Source: Bacteroidota bacterium
GTDB taxonomy: Bacteria; Bacteroidota; Bacteroidia; Chitinophagales; Chitinophagaceae
DNA length: 64,000 nt
NCBI GenBank assembly: GCA_016711825.1
Contig: JADJSG010000007.1
Location: 456,252-520,251 of the forward strand
Direction: 5' to 3'
A program made the translations under genes and the position numbers. Below, piece after piece: positions 17,698 through 26,627 of this stretch. Within the stretch, counting starts at the first letter, position 1. Each line of letters opens with the position of its first letter. The notes beneath the pieces were generated by a model. That model did no database searches, was not told where the DNA came from, and saw only the letters and a program-made list of their open reading frames with translations.

Positions 17698-17870
17698 TCA
17701 TTTAAATCAAATAGGTAAAACAGATTGTAATATTGTTTTCTGTAATAAAGTAAACGCCCCTGGAAGAATATTTCACATTGGTATTTTGCCCATTTTATTG
17801 CCCATTATATTATACAGGCAAAGGCTTTAAAGCAAATACTTATGAATGAAGTTCAATACGATCTCCTTAT

Positions 17871-19223
17871 TTAAGCTGGCTGTAATGCATCAGCATAATG
17901 AGCAAGTCCATAATTACGTGTCAGGCACTCTTCAGGATGGGTCACATGCCACTCAAATTCATCTCTAAAATGACGAATGGCTGCGGCTACAGGCCATGCT
18001 GCGGCATCTCCTAACGGACAAATGGTATTGCCTTCAATCTTACGTTGAATATCCCAAAGCAAATCAATATCACTCATTTTGCCTTTGCCATATTCAATAT
18101 TTTTCAATATTTTATACATCCAACCCGTGCCTTCTCGACATGGAGAACACTGACCACAGCTTTCATGGTTATAAAAGTGAGCCAACGACATAGTATGTCT
18201 TACCACACATTGGTCTTCATCAAAAACAATAAAGCCACCACTACCCATCATGGTACCTGATTCAAAACCGCCTTCGGAAAGCGACTCATAATTCATATAG
18301 CGGGTTTCGCCTTTGGCTGTTTTTAATAATAAGTTGGCAGGGACGATTGGTACGGATGATCCACCTGGAATACATGCTTTTAACCTTTTCCCTTTTGGGA
18401 TGCCTCCACAATATTCATCGCTATATATGAACTCTTCAACACTGATGGTCATATCAATTTCATACACTCCGGGTTTATTGATATTGCCACAGGCAGAAAG
18501 TAATTTCGTTCCAGTGCTTCTTCCCACACCAATTTTTGCGTATTCTTCACCTCCATGATTGATAATGGGTACTACAGCTGCAATGGTTTCTACATTATTC
18601 ACTACCGTTGGGCAACCCCACAAGCCTTTTACGGCAGGGAAAGGTGGTTTAATACGTGGATTGCCTCTTTTGCCTTCAAGTGATTCAAGTAGGGCCGTTT
18701 CTTCACCGCATATATAAGCGCCAGCTCCTCTTTGAACATATATTTCAAGGTCGTAACCTTTGCCTAATATGTTTTTACCTAACCAGCCATTTGCTTTAGC
18801 TTCTGTGATTGCTTGTTCTAAAATATCTACAATCCAGGCGTATTCACCACGAATATAAATATATGAGGCATTGGCCCCTAATGCATAAGATGATGTAATC
18901 ATTCCTTCGATCAATAAATGAGGGATAAACTCCATCAGATATCGATCTTTGAAAGTGCCGGGCTCGCTTTCGTCAGCATTGCAAACTAAATATCGCGGAA
19001 CGCCATCAGGCTTTGCTAAAAAACTCCATTTCATACCTGTCGGAAACCCTGCACCACCACGTCCACGGAGACCGCTTTTTTTTACTTCTTCTGTTACTTC
19101 ATCAGGAGTCAGGGTGTTCAATGCCTTTTCTACAGAGGTATATCCGCCATGTTTTCGATAGGTTTCATAATATCGAATACCTTCTACTTTATCGTTTGCG
19201 AGGAGTAATTTAATGCTTGCCAT
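17871..19223 (-). CDS. nuoF: NADH-quinone oxidoreductase subunit F
   Basis: 450 residues. The NADH-binding motif is 'GLRGRGGAGFPTGMKWSF' (~50-67) and the FMN-binding region 'GAGAYICGEETALLESLEGKRG' (~168-190). The C-terminal [4Fe-4S] ligands are CGQCSPC (~350) and the single Cys in TICPLGDAAAWP (~395). NuoF takes electrons from NADH to FMN in complex I. No other nuo gene is nearby: the upstream gene is DUF4293 (56 bp away), and the downstream side is a convergent unrelated gene. The rest of the complex must be elsewhere, or this is a separate diaphorase. Confidence 0.93.
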   Translation of the reverse strand: MASIKLLLANDKVEGIRYYETYRKHGGYTSVEKALNTLTPDEVTEEVKKSGLRGRGGAGFPTGMKWSFLAKPDGVPRYLVCNADESEPGTFKDRYLMEFIPHLLIEGMITSSYALGANASYIYIRGEYAWIVDILEQAITEAKANGWLGKNILGKGYDLEIYVQRGAGAYICGEETALLESLEGKRGNPRIKPPFPAVKGLWGCPTVVNNVETIAAVVPIINHGGEEYAKIGVGRSTGTKLLSACGNINKPGVYEIDMTISVEEFIYSDEYCGGIPKGKRLKACIPGGSSVPIVPANLLLKTAKGETRYMNYESLSEGGFESGTMMGSGGFIVFDEDQCVVRHTMSLAHFYNHESCGQCSPCREGTGWMYKILKNIEYGKGKMSDIDLLWDIQRKIEGNTICPLGDAAAWPVAAAIRHFRDEFEWHVTHPEECLTRNYGLAHYADALQPA

Positions 19224-19279
19224 ATGATTGCAAAAATCGTTTTAAAAATCAATAAATTCAAATACTTTCTAACTATTTA

Positions 19280-19726
19280 TTATCTCAATCGATCGGTTTC
19301 TTTTAATAGTTTTATATCTTGTTGAACGCCACGTATAGCCATGATGCCAAAAATGAATGATAACAAGGGAATAATTAAGCCAATATACAAAGTCGATTGG
19401 GATAATCCAAAGGTAATTGAATTTCCTTCTATGGTTGAAAAATAGATTTCAAATGCAAATGCACCGATACAAGCCATTAATATGATGATGGATAATTTGA
19501 CTTGCAAACTTCTGTTTTTATATAAAAAGAGGGTTCCCATATTTGTGATAATAATCAAACCAAACAAGAGGGTTAATACAATATGTGATTGGGCATCAAA
19601 ATCGCGAATGTTAATATTATAACTGCTCATACTTGTGGTGTTTTTAAAGCCAAAAGGCAATACAAATGCCAAACAGGCTATTAAAGCACTGATTAAAAAC
19701 CATAATGTTTGTTTACGTTGTATCAT
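19280..19726 (-). CDS. DUF4293 membrane protein
   Basis: 148 residues, four predicted membrane helices (~8-28, ~48-68, ~78-97, ~107-130). The opening 'MIQRKQTLWFLISAL' and the short polar C-terminus are the DUF4293 pattern, known essentially in Bacteroidota. Function unknown. It could share a transcript with nuoF 56 bp downstream. Confidence 0.82.
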   Translation of the reverse strand: MIQRKQTLWFLISALIACLAFVLPFGFKNTTSMSSYNINIRDFDAQSHIVLTLLFGLIIITNMGTLFLYKNRSLQVKLSIIILMACIGAFAFEIYFSTIEGNSITFGLSQSTLYIGLIIPLLSFIFGIMAIRGVQQDIKLLKETDRLR

Positions 19727-19750
19727 GTTTTGATGTATTTATGGCGCAAG

Positions 19751-19830
19751 TTATACCAAATATATTTATTTTTAAATGTAAAAATCATGGTATAATACCA
19801 ACAAGCTTAGTGCAAAAAGTATGTATAAAT
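19751..19830 (-). repeat. 80-bp direct repeat, unit 1
   Basis: Starts TTATACCAAATATATTTA and is repeated at 19857 with period 106. TTATACCA (19751-19758) and TGGTATAA (19788-19795) form a perfect 8-bp inverted repeat. Read on the minus strand it resembles the end of the 102-bp dispersed repeat. Confidence 0.75.
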
Positions 19831-19856
19831 TGGATCATTTTTAAGGTTCGTAGGTA

Positions 19857-19936
19857 TTATACCAAATATATTTATTTTCGAATGTAAAAATCATGGTATA
19901 ATACCAACAAACTTAGTGTAATAAGGAAGTATAAAT
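19857..19936 (-). repeat. 80-bp direct repeat, unit 2
   Basis: Second copy, differing from unit 1 at only a few bases in the first ~60 nt and diverging slightly after. It carries the same TTATACCA / TGGTATAA inverted repeat. Confidence 0.75.
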
Positions 19937-20010
19937 ATGATGAATATGACTATTGCTTTTAAAAAGCTTTTTTACCAATTGATTTTCTCAGCAAACACTT
20001 AAAGCAGGGT

Positions 20011-20502
20011 TTATTTCTTTTGCAGTTCTTGTTGAGCCATTGCAATAGGTTGGTGTATTTCCATAGGCAAAAACAAACTGCTATCGCCATTGTTTCGAAT
20101 GACATCGCGAACCATGGTGGAAGAAAAGGAAGCATATTTTGCGGTACAGGCTAAAAAGATGGTTTCAATCAATGGATCTAATAATTGATTCATATCTGAA
20201 ATCGCTTTTTCATATTCAAAATCACTCACAGTTCGTAAACCTCGGATAATAAAATTGGCATTCACCGAATCACAGAAATTAACGGTGAGTCCTTCATAGC
20301 TCAAAACTTCAATCTTTTTTTCTTCTTTGTAAATATTTTTTATCCAATTGATTCGTTGTTCAACAGGAAACATTGGTTGTTTGTTGCTATTGATGCCAAT
20401 GCCTACAATGATTTTGTCAAATAAATCGAGTGAACGGTCAATGATGTCAGTGTGACCTAAAGTAATAGGGTCAAAAGTTCCAGGGAAAACAGCTATTTTC
20501 AT
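20011..20502 (-). CDS. coaD: phosphopantetheine adenylyltransferase
   Basis: 163 residues, normal length. 'IAVFPGTFDPITLGHTDIIDRS' holds the TxGH nucleotidyltransferase motif and 'KYASFSSTMVRDV' the ISSTxVR-like motif. It makes dephospho-CoA from 4'-phosphopantetheine and ATP. The leftward order DUF3822 - rsmD - coaD is a common Bacteroidota arrangement; here coaD is 121 bp after rsmD. Confidence 0.95.
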   Translation of the reverse strand: MKIAVFPGTFDPITLGHTDIIDRSLDLFDKIIVGIGINSNKQPMFPVEQRINWIKNIYKEEKKIEVLSYEGLTVNFCDSVNANFIIRGLRTVSDFEYEKAISDMNQLLDPLIETIFLACTAKYASFSSTMVRDVIRNNGDSSLFLPMEIHQPIAMAQQELQKK

Positions 20503-20623
20503 TATTTAGTGTGTTTATTGTTTTATGTTGTGATTGTATATGATTGTTAATGGCTTATATAAAAAATTAAATGATAACGAGTGTTGTGAGGGTTTTATAT
20601 TCACTGTTGAAAGGTAATCTTTT

Positions 20624-21160
20624 TTATTCATTTACAAAAAAACTAAAAATGGTGGTTCCATAATTTTTACTTCTTTTGAAAAAAGGCGATTGCTCATAAT
20701 TGTTTCTGGGCGTATGTTCTAGTACAAACCATCCTTTTGGATTAAGCAATTTTTTTTCAAAAATGAGTATCGGAATTTCATCTATGTTTTTTAGTGCATA
20801 GGGAGGTCCGGCAAAAATAAAGTCAAAACTTTCAGTACATTGATTGATGTATCGAAACACATCCATTTTGTATGTTTTAAAGTTTTCAAAATGCAATAGC
20901 TCAATATTTTTTTTAATAAATATCATCAAGTTACTGTCTTGTTCAATTAAGGTTAAATCGGTGCAACCCCGAGAAGCCAATTCGTAGCTGATACTTCCTG
21001 TACCTCCAAATAAATCAAGGGTTTTCAAAGATTCTATATCGAGCGAATTTTGAATAATATTAAACAAACCTTCTTTGGCGATATCGGTTGTTGGTCGAGC
21101 GGGCATTTTTGTAGGGGGATGAAATTTTCTCCCGCCATGTAATCCTCCTATAATACGCAT
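20624..21160 (-). CDS. rsmD: 16S rRNA (guanine(966)-N(2))-methyltransferase RsmD
   Basis: 178 residues. The start 'MRIIGGLHGGRKFHPP...ARPTTDIAKEGLFNI' is the RsmD opening, and SAM motif I is 'LDLFGGTGSISYELASRG'. The catalytic (D/N)PPY motif is altered: the sequence reads IFAGPPYAL, with Gly where Asp or Asn normally binds the target amine. The coding triplet is GGC on the coding strand. The gene overlaps DUF3822 by 13 bp and is followed by coaD. Confidence 0.9.
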   Translation of the reverse strand: MRIIGGLHGGRKFHPPTKMPARPTTDIAKEGLFNIIQNSLDIESLKTLDLFGGTGSISYELASRGCTDLTLIEQDSNLMIFIKKNIELLHFENFKTYKMDVFRYINQCTESFDFIFAGPPYALKNIDEIPILIFEKKLLNPKGWFVLEHTPRNNYEQSPFFKRSKNYGTTIFSFFVNE

Positions 21161-21993
21161 GATATCAGTGAAAATTGATTAAATAAAATAGGGATAGGAA
21201 AATGCTGAATATCAAACGAAATGTTGGCAAAATGAGCACTTTGTAAAGTGTCTATTTCCATGTATTGTGTTAGTATGTCAACAATTGCTTGTTGCTGCAA
21301 TGAAAATCCTGTTAGGTAAACAGCCACATCAGGCATTGCTGCTTGTTGCCACTGTAAGGTATTGAGTACACAATACAAAATATCAGCAGGGGTTTTGTAC
21401 CCAAATGATTGGGTATATTGTAATTCGTTGTTTTTAAAATAACTTATATGAAATGAATCATGTGCACTATGTAAGAATACAACAGAGGATTTTTTTAATT
21501 GATTGATGACCGAAAAATACGTATGAAGCAAACAAGCTGAGTGACTATAAATTTTTAATTGTTTAAACTCATTGGTGAGGTATGAAACACTCGCTTTTTT
21601 TACTACGTACAATTCTGTGATTTCTTGGCTTACTTGCTGGGTTTTTATTTCTTCTTCCTTTTCAATTTCGTAGAGGTGATTGAAATAGATGGCATGATTA
21701 TGTGCAGATAAAAGGGAAGTGGGAATTAATAATTGTTTGGCGGTATCAATTGCTAAATGCACAGTGGATGCGTTTCGAAGTAAAGTGTCGGAAAGTAAGC
21801 TGTCAAACTCATCCTGACCTATATTTCCGTCAGAGGTATAAAGGGTTTTTACAAAAAGTTGTTCTTTCGTATCTTGTTGAAGAATATTGTAATGGATATA
21901 ATTTTTCCCCAAAGTGATAAATGCCATGACGGGTGGCGCCACTTGTGGAAGCAAATCAGTATGATCAATAAATATATGATGTTGTAATCCCAT
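21148..21993 (-). CDS. DUF3822 family protein
   Basis: 281 residues from the ATG at 21993 (an ATG five codons earlier is possible). The N-terminus 'HIFIDHTDLLPQ' and the body match the DUF3822 family, which looks like an actin/ASKHA-type fold similar to PilM, with 'SVVFLHSAHDSFHISYFKNNEL' near the middle. Its cellular role is not known. The 13-bp overlap with rsmD indicates one transcript with rsmD. Confidence 0.8.
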   Translation of the reverse strand: MGLQHHIFIDHTDLLPQVAPPVMAFITLGKNYIHYNILQQDTKEQLFVKTLYTSDGNIGQDEFDSLLSDTLLRNASTVHLAIDTAKQLLIPTSLLSAHNHAIYFNHLYEIEKEEEIKTQQVSQEITELYVVKKASVSYLTNEFKQLKIYSHSACLLHTYFSVINQLKKSSVVFLHSAHDSFHISYFKNNELQYTQSFGYKTPADILYCVLNTLQWQQAAMPDVAVYLTGFSLQQQAIVDILTQYMEIDTLQSAHFANISFDIQHFPIPILFNQFSLISCVL

Positions 21994-22063
21994 AATTATA
22001 TTGCACAATATTAAACCAAAAAATGAAAAATTTTAAAATAAAAGTAGACTACATAATTTCATT

Positions 22064-22071
22064 TACATTTG
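22064..22071 (+). promoter_or_regulatory. MATE gene -7 promoter box
   Basis: TACATTTG, exact TAnnTTTG, 15 bp upstream of the ATG at 22087. This supports that ATG rather than the upstream in-frame CCC codon region. Confidence 0.6.
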
Positions 22072-22086
22072 CCCCCTCTTAAAAGC

Positions 22087-23478
22087 ATGTCACAAACCAA
22101 TCAATTACAAATTACAAATTCGTATCGCAACATCATTCAACTTGCGTTGCCTATTGCAATTGCAATCCTCATCCCACAGCTAAATATACTAACTAACACC
22201 TTGTTTTTGGGTAATTATACCCCATTAAATGCCACATTTACCACCCAGGATTTGCTTTCTGCAACAGGTATTGCTGGTATTTACTACCTGACCTTATCGA
22301 TGATAGGTTATGGTTTGTCGTCGGGTATTTTGATGTTGATGAGTCGTAGTGCGGGAAGCAATGATTTGGGGCAAATAGGTAAAATTTTTTCAAATGGGCT
22401 TGTGTTGAGTTTGTTGCTGAGTGGTGTGTTGATGTTTGCTTCATGGTTTTTAGCACCTTTTCTATTTGAACATGCTATAAGCAATGAGTCTGTGAAAATG
22501 GGGGCTATTTCATTTATTCGTATTCGTATTTGGGGACTACCCTTTATCATTGTTTGTCAGTTAAGCAATTCATTTTTTTTAGCCACTTCAAATTCTCAAA
22601 AAATCATATATGGTTCGTTTGCACAAACACTTGCCAATATTTTGTTTGACTACCTCTTGATTTTTGGGTTATTTTCTTTTCCTGAAATGGGTTTAAATGG
22701 TTCAGCAGTGGCGTCTGTAATCTCAGAGGTCGTTTATATGATAGTGGCTTATATTATTTTGCAAAAAAGCAAAGATTTCGCCAAATACCCAATTCGTTAC
22801 TTTTTAAATATTGACTGGGTGCTAATCCGTAAGATGTTTATCAAGTCATCTCCTTTAATTATTCAATATTTTTTAAGTATAGGTGCCTGGGAGGTTTTCT
22901 TTATTTTTGTTGAGCATTTAGGAAAGGTGGAATCTGCCACTTCACAATTATTGCGTACAGTATTTGGGGTGGTAGGTATTGCTGCCTGGGCATTGGGTTC
23001 TACAAGCAATTCAATGGTTAGTAACCTGATTGGTCAACAAAAACTCGATGAAGTGGTCCCCTTGGTCAAAAAAGTGATCTTAATCAGTTTCTCTATTGCA
23101 TTTTTTCTTGGTATATTTATTTTGTTGTTTCCTGTTGCTTTTTTGCAATTGCTGACCCATGACCCGCAAATCATAGAAGCGGGGGTGATGCCATTACGAA
23201 TCGTTGTATTGGCTACCTGGACACTCTCTGTTTCTACTGTTTTTTTCAATTCGGTATTAGGTATAGGTAATACGCGTATGGTCATGTATTTTGAAATGAT
23301 TGCTATTCTATTGTACTTATTGTATTCTTTTATTGTCATTGAACAATGGCGTTTGCCCCTGGCATATGCTTGGGCATCCGAGTTTGTCTATTGGTTTAGT
23401 TTACTTAGTATGTGTGCTTATTATTTATTAAGCGGTAGGTGGAAACATTATATTGCCCGCACCAGGACCTTGGTATGA
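22087..23478 (+). CDS. MATE family efflux transporter
   Basis: 463 residues, 12 predicted membrane helices. The N-terminal half opens 'RNIIQLALPIAIAILIPQLNILTNTLFLGN' and the two halves show the typical MATE repeat (around residues 20-160 and 240-380), with 'FNSVLGIGNTRMVMYFEM' near the C-terminal repeat. MATE proteins export drugs or metabolites with Na+ or H+ antiport. It is divergent from DUF3822 and followed by a 267-bp gap before uvrA. Confidence 0.9.
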   Translation: MSQTNQLQITNSYRNIIQLALPIAIAILIPQLNILTNTLFLGNYTPLNATFTTQDLLSATGIAGIYYLTLSMIGYGLSSGILMLMSRSAGSNDLGQIGKIFSNGLVLSLLLSGVLMFASWFLAPFLFEHAISNESVKMGAISFIRIRIWGLPFIIVCQLSNSFFLATSNSQKIIYGSFAQTLANILFDYLLIFGLFSFPEMGLNGSAVASVISEVVYMIVAYIILQKSKDFAKYPIRYFLNIDWVLIRKMFIKSSPLIIQYFLSIGAWEVFFIFVEHLGKVESATSQLLRTVFGVVGIAAWALGSTSNSMVSNLIGQQKLDEVVPLVKKVILISFSIAFFLGIFILLFPVAFLQLLTHDPQIIEAGVMPLRIVVLATWTLSVSTVFFNSVLGIGNTRMVMYFEMIAILLYLLYSFIVIEQWRLPLAYAWASEFVYWFSLLSMCAYYLLSGRWKHYIARTRTLV

Positions 23479-23712
23479 TAACAGCAAACTGTATATACTT
23501 TTCCCATATTTTATATGTTTAACTGCAATGCTTTTAATGCTGATGTGAAACAGGAATGGTTCAATGGTCGTATCATAGAATAGCTTATTGCAGTATTTTT
23601 ATAGTCATTTAGCATTATAATAGGTATATAATTTTAATATATTTTAAACATCATATTGGTTTAAGCTGAAAACGAATGAGCGTAAGCAAAGGCCAATATT
23701 TTTTAGAAACTT

Positions 23713-23720
23713 TATATTTG
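23713..23720 (+). promoter_or_regulatory. uvrA -7 promoter box
   Basis: TATATTTG, exact TAnnTTTG, 25 bp before the uvrA ATG. No LexA-type box is visible nearby. Confidence 0.6.
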
Positions 23721-23745
23721 TATTTGGTTTAAATTGCAGCTTCTC

Positions 23746-26502
23746 ATGGCTAATCAAAATCTCGATATCAAAATAAAAGGTGCTCGTGTACACAATCTTA
23801 AAAATATTTATGTCAATATTCCATATAATAAACTCACAGTAGTCACAGGTGTCAGCGGTTCTGGCAAGTCGTCATTAACGATGGACACCTTGTTTGCAGA
23901 AGGACAAAGACGTTATGTTGAAAGTCTCAGTTCCTATGCCAGGCAATTTATGAAAAGTATGCAAAAACCAGATGTCGATATGATAGAAGGCTTATGCCCG
24001 GCTATTGCCATAGATCAAAAGGTGAGTGCCCGTACGCCAAGGTCTACAGTAGGTTCCATGACAGAAATCAACGATTATTTAAGATTATTGTTTGCAAAGG
24101 TAGGACGTACTTTTTCACCCATTAGTGGTCGGGAAGTGAAGAAAGATGAAGTGAAAGATGTGATTCACTACATTAAAAATATCAAACTTGATACAAAAGT
24201 GTTGATTGTGATACCCTTACCTAAAGAAACTGCCAAAAATCTTACTTATTATTTAGATGATTTAATGCATAAGGGATTTTCTCGATTGTACCAGAGTAAA
24301 ACTAAAGAGTATATTTCTATAGAAACATTGCTTGAAGAGGCTAACCCGGTGGTTGATATGGAACATACCTATATACTCATTGATCGATTAGTAGCCAAAA
24401 ACTTTGATGATGACGAACTGCATCGAGTAGCAGACAGTGTGCAAACGGCGTTTGACGAAACCAATGGCGATGTTTTTCTCGATATTGAAAAGAAGACCTT
24501 GGTTCATTTTTGTAATCGTTTTGAAGTAGATGGTATTCGTTTTGAAGAGCCTAGCCCTAACTTTTTTTCCTATAATAATCCCTATGGTGCTTGTCCTGAA
24601 TGTGAAGGTTTTGGTACAGTGATTGGTTTAGATGAAAACTTAGTAATTCCAAACAAACATCTTTCAGTACATGAAGGTGCAGTGGCATGTTGGAATGGAG
24701 ATAAAATGAGTGAATGGAAACGCGATTTTTTGCTTACCCATGCTGGTCATTTTTCGGTACATAAACCCATTAAAAATCTAAGCAAAACAGAGTACGATTT
24801 ATTATGGCATGGACGTTATGGTATCGACGAATTTTTTAAGATGGTACAGGAAAACATTTATAAAATTCAATATCGTGTATTACAATCTCGTTACAGAGGT
24901 AAAGCTGTTTGTCCTTCCTGTAAAGGTACACGTCTTCGAAAAGATGCATTGTATGTAAAAGTGCAGGATACCGATATTGCAACCCTTTTCAATAGCCCTA
25001 TCGAGCATTTATATACCTGGGTAACTGCACTCAAACTCAATGAGCATGATAAAGCCATTGCAAAAAGAATCGTCACAGAATTAGAAATACGATTGCAAAC
25101 GTTGTTGGATGTGGGGCTGAATTACCTTACCTTAAACAGAACAGCCAATACTCTCAGTGGTGGCGAAAGCCAGCGAATACAATTAACACGTGTTATAGGT
25201 AGTAATTTGAGCGATAGTTTATATATTTTAGACGAACCCAGTATTGGCTTGCATGCACGTGATACCCATCGATTGATAAAGGTTTTGCAACAGTTGAGAG
25301 ACCTTGGCAATACCGTGGTGGTAGTTGAGCATGACGAGCATATCATGCGTGCATGTGATCATATTATAGATATGGGGCCTCTGGCATCTCATTTAGGGGG
25401 TGAGGTAATCGCTGAAGGCAATTATAAAGCGATTTTGAAAAATAAAAAAAGCTTGACTGCCCAATATTTATTAGGTGATAAAGTGGTGGGTAATAAAAAA
25501 AACACCCGAAAAGTCATTAACAAAATCACACTGACGGATTGCGATGTACACAATCTTAAAAACATCACTGTTAGTTTTCCCTTGAATATGTTGACGGTAC
25601 TGACAGGGGTAAGCGGTTCGGGCAAAACCAGTTTGGTAAAGCATATTTTGTACCCTGCTTTGAAAAATGCGAAGGGTGATTATACTGTTAAACCTGGAAG
25701 TTTTGGTAGCCTTGAAGGCGATCTTTCTGCTATTGAAATGATTGAAATGGTAGACCAAAATCCAATCGGTAAATCATCGCGGTCTAATCCCATCAGTTAT
25801 ATCAAGGCATATGATGATATTCGTGCCTTGTATAGTGCGCAACATTTATCAAAGGTGAGGGGATATGCGCCTGGATTTTTCTCTTTTAATGTAGATGGAG
25901 GTCGATGTGATCATTGCAAAGGAGAAGGGGAGACTACCATTGAAATGCAATTTTTAGCGGATGTGCATTTACCTTGTGAAGTGTGTAAGGGGAAGCGTTT
26001 TAAACAGGAAATATTGGAAGTGAAATACAAGGACAAGCATATCGCCGATCTATTAGATATGAGTGTTGATGAGGCTTTGGTGTTGTTTGCTGAGAATAAA
26101 AAAATTGCAGACAAAATCAAATGTTTACAAGATGTTGGATTGGGGTATATTAAATTAGGTCAATCGTCTGATACCCTCAGTGGTGGGGAAGCACAAAGGG
26201 TAAAGCTGGCTTCGTTTTTAGATAAAAGTTATGCTGGGAAAAAGATATTATTCATTTTTGATGAACCAACGACGGGTTTACATTTTCACGATATTCATAA
26301 ATTATTAGGTTCATTTGAAGCGTTGATTGAGAACGGGCATTCCATTATTGTGATAGAGCATAATGCAGATGTCATTCGCAATGCCGATTGGATTATAGAC
26401 CTTGGTCCCGAAGGTGGTGAAGGCGGTGGTGCTATCATGTATGAAGGTAACTATGAAGGTTTACTGAAATGTAAAAAAGGATATACTGCACAGTATTTGT
26501 AA
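23746..26502 (+). CDS. uvrA: excinuclease ABC subunit A
   Basis: 918 residues from ATG 23746 (a TTG four codons earlier is unlikely). Two ABC modules: Walker A GVSGSGKSSL (~32-41) and GVSGSGKTSL (~622-631), signatures LSGGESQRIQL (~470) and LSGGEAQRVKL (~808), Walker B 'LYILDEPSIGLH' and 'LFIFDEPTTGLH'. Two Cys4 zinc-binding sites are visible (CPEC and CPSC in module 1; CDHC/CEVC in module 2). UvrA dimers recognise DNA damage and load UvrB. UvrB is also in this window, 6 kb further on and on the opposite strand. Confidence 0.96.
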   Translation: MANQNLDIKIKGARVHNLKNIYVNIPYNKLTVVTGVSGSGKSSLTMDTLFAEGQRRYVESLSSYARQFMKSMQKPDVDMIEGLCPAIAIDQKVSARTPRSTVGSMTEINDYLRLLFAKVGRTFSPISGREVKKDEVKDVIHYIKNIKLDTKVLIVIPLPKETAKNLTYYLDDLMHKGFSRLYQSKTKEYISIETLLEEANPVVDMEHTYILIDRLVAKNFDDDELHRVADSVQTAFDETNGDVFLDIEKKTLVHFCNRFEVDGIRFEEPSPNFFSYNNPYGACPECEGFGTVIGLDENLVIPNKHLSVHEGAVACWNGDKMSEWKRDFLLTHAGHFSVHKPIKNLSKTEYDLLWHGRYGIDEFFKMVQENIYKIQYRVLQSRYRGKAVCPSCKGTRLRKDALYVKVQDTDIATLFNSPIEHLYTWVTALKLNEHDKAIAKRIVTELEIRLQTLLDVGLNYLTLNRTANTLSGGESQRIQLTRVIGSNLSDSLYILDEPSIGLHARDTHRLIKVLQQLRDLGNTVVVVEHDEHIMRACDHIIDMGPLASHLGGEVIAEGNYKAILKNKKSLTAQYLLGDKVVGNKKNTRKVINKITLTDCDVHNLKNITVSFPLNMLTVLTGVSGSGKTSLVKHILYPALKNAKGDYTVKPGSFGSLEGDLSAIEMIEMVDQNPIGKSSRSNPISYIKAYDDIRALYSAQHLSKVRGYAPGFFSFNVDGGRCDHCKGEGETTIEMQFLADVHLPCEVCKGKRFKQEILEVKYKDKHIADLLDMSVDEALVLFAENKKIADKIKCLQDVGLGYIKLGQSSDTLSGGEAQRVKLASFLDKSYAGKKILFIFDEPTTGLHFHDIHKLLGSFEALIENGHSIIVIEHNADVIRNADWIIDLGPEGGEGGGAIMYEGNYEGLLKCKKGYTAQYL

Positions 26503-26627
26503 ATGAATGTTTAAACCATTCATTTAAAGAAAGAAACATTCTTTTACGTAAGTATTATGCAAACAGATATTCAATGCTTTTGGTATTAAAGCTAATTTTT
26601 AAAAGCATTGTTTGATTTGTGCTGGTT

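Noticed and set aside
26501..26525. AAATGAATG/CATTCATTT hairpin at the end of uvrA as a terminator
   Set aside because: Stem is 9 bp but almost pure A/T and has no T-run on either side; not called as a terminator.
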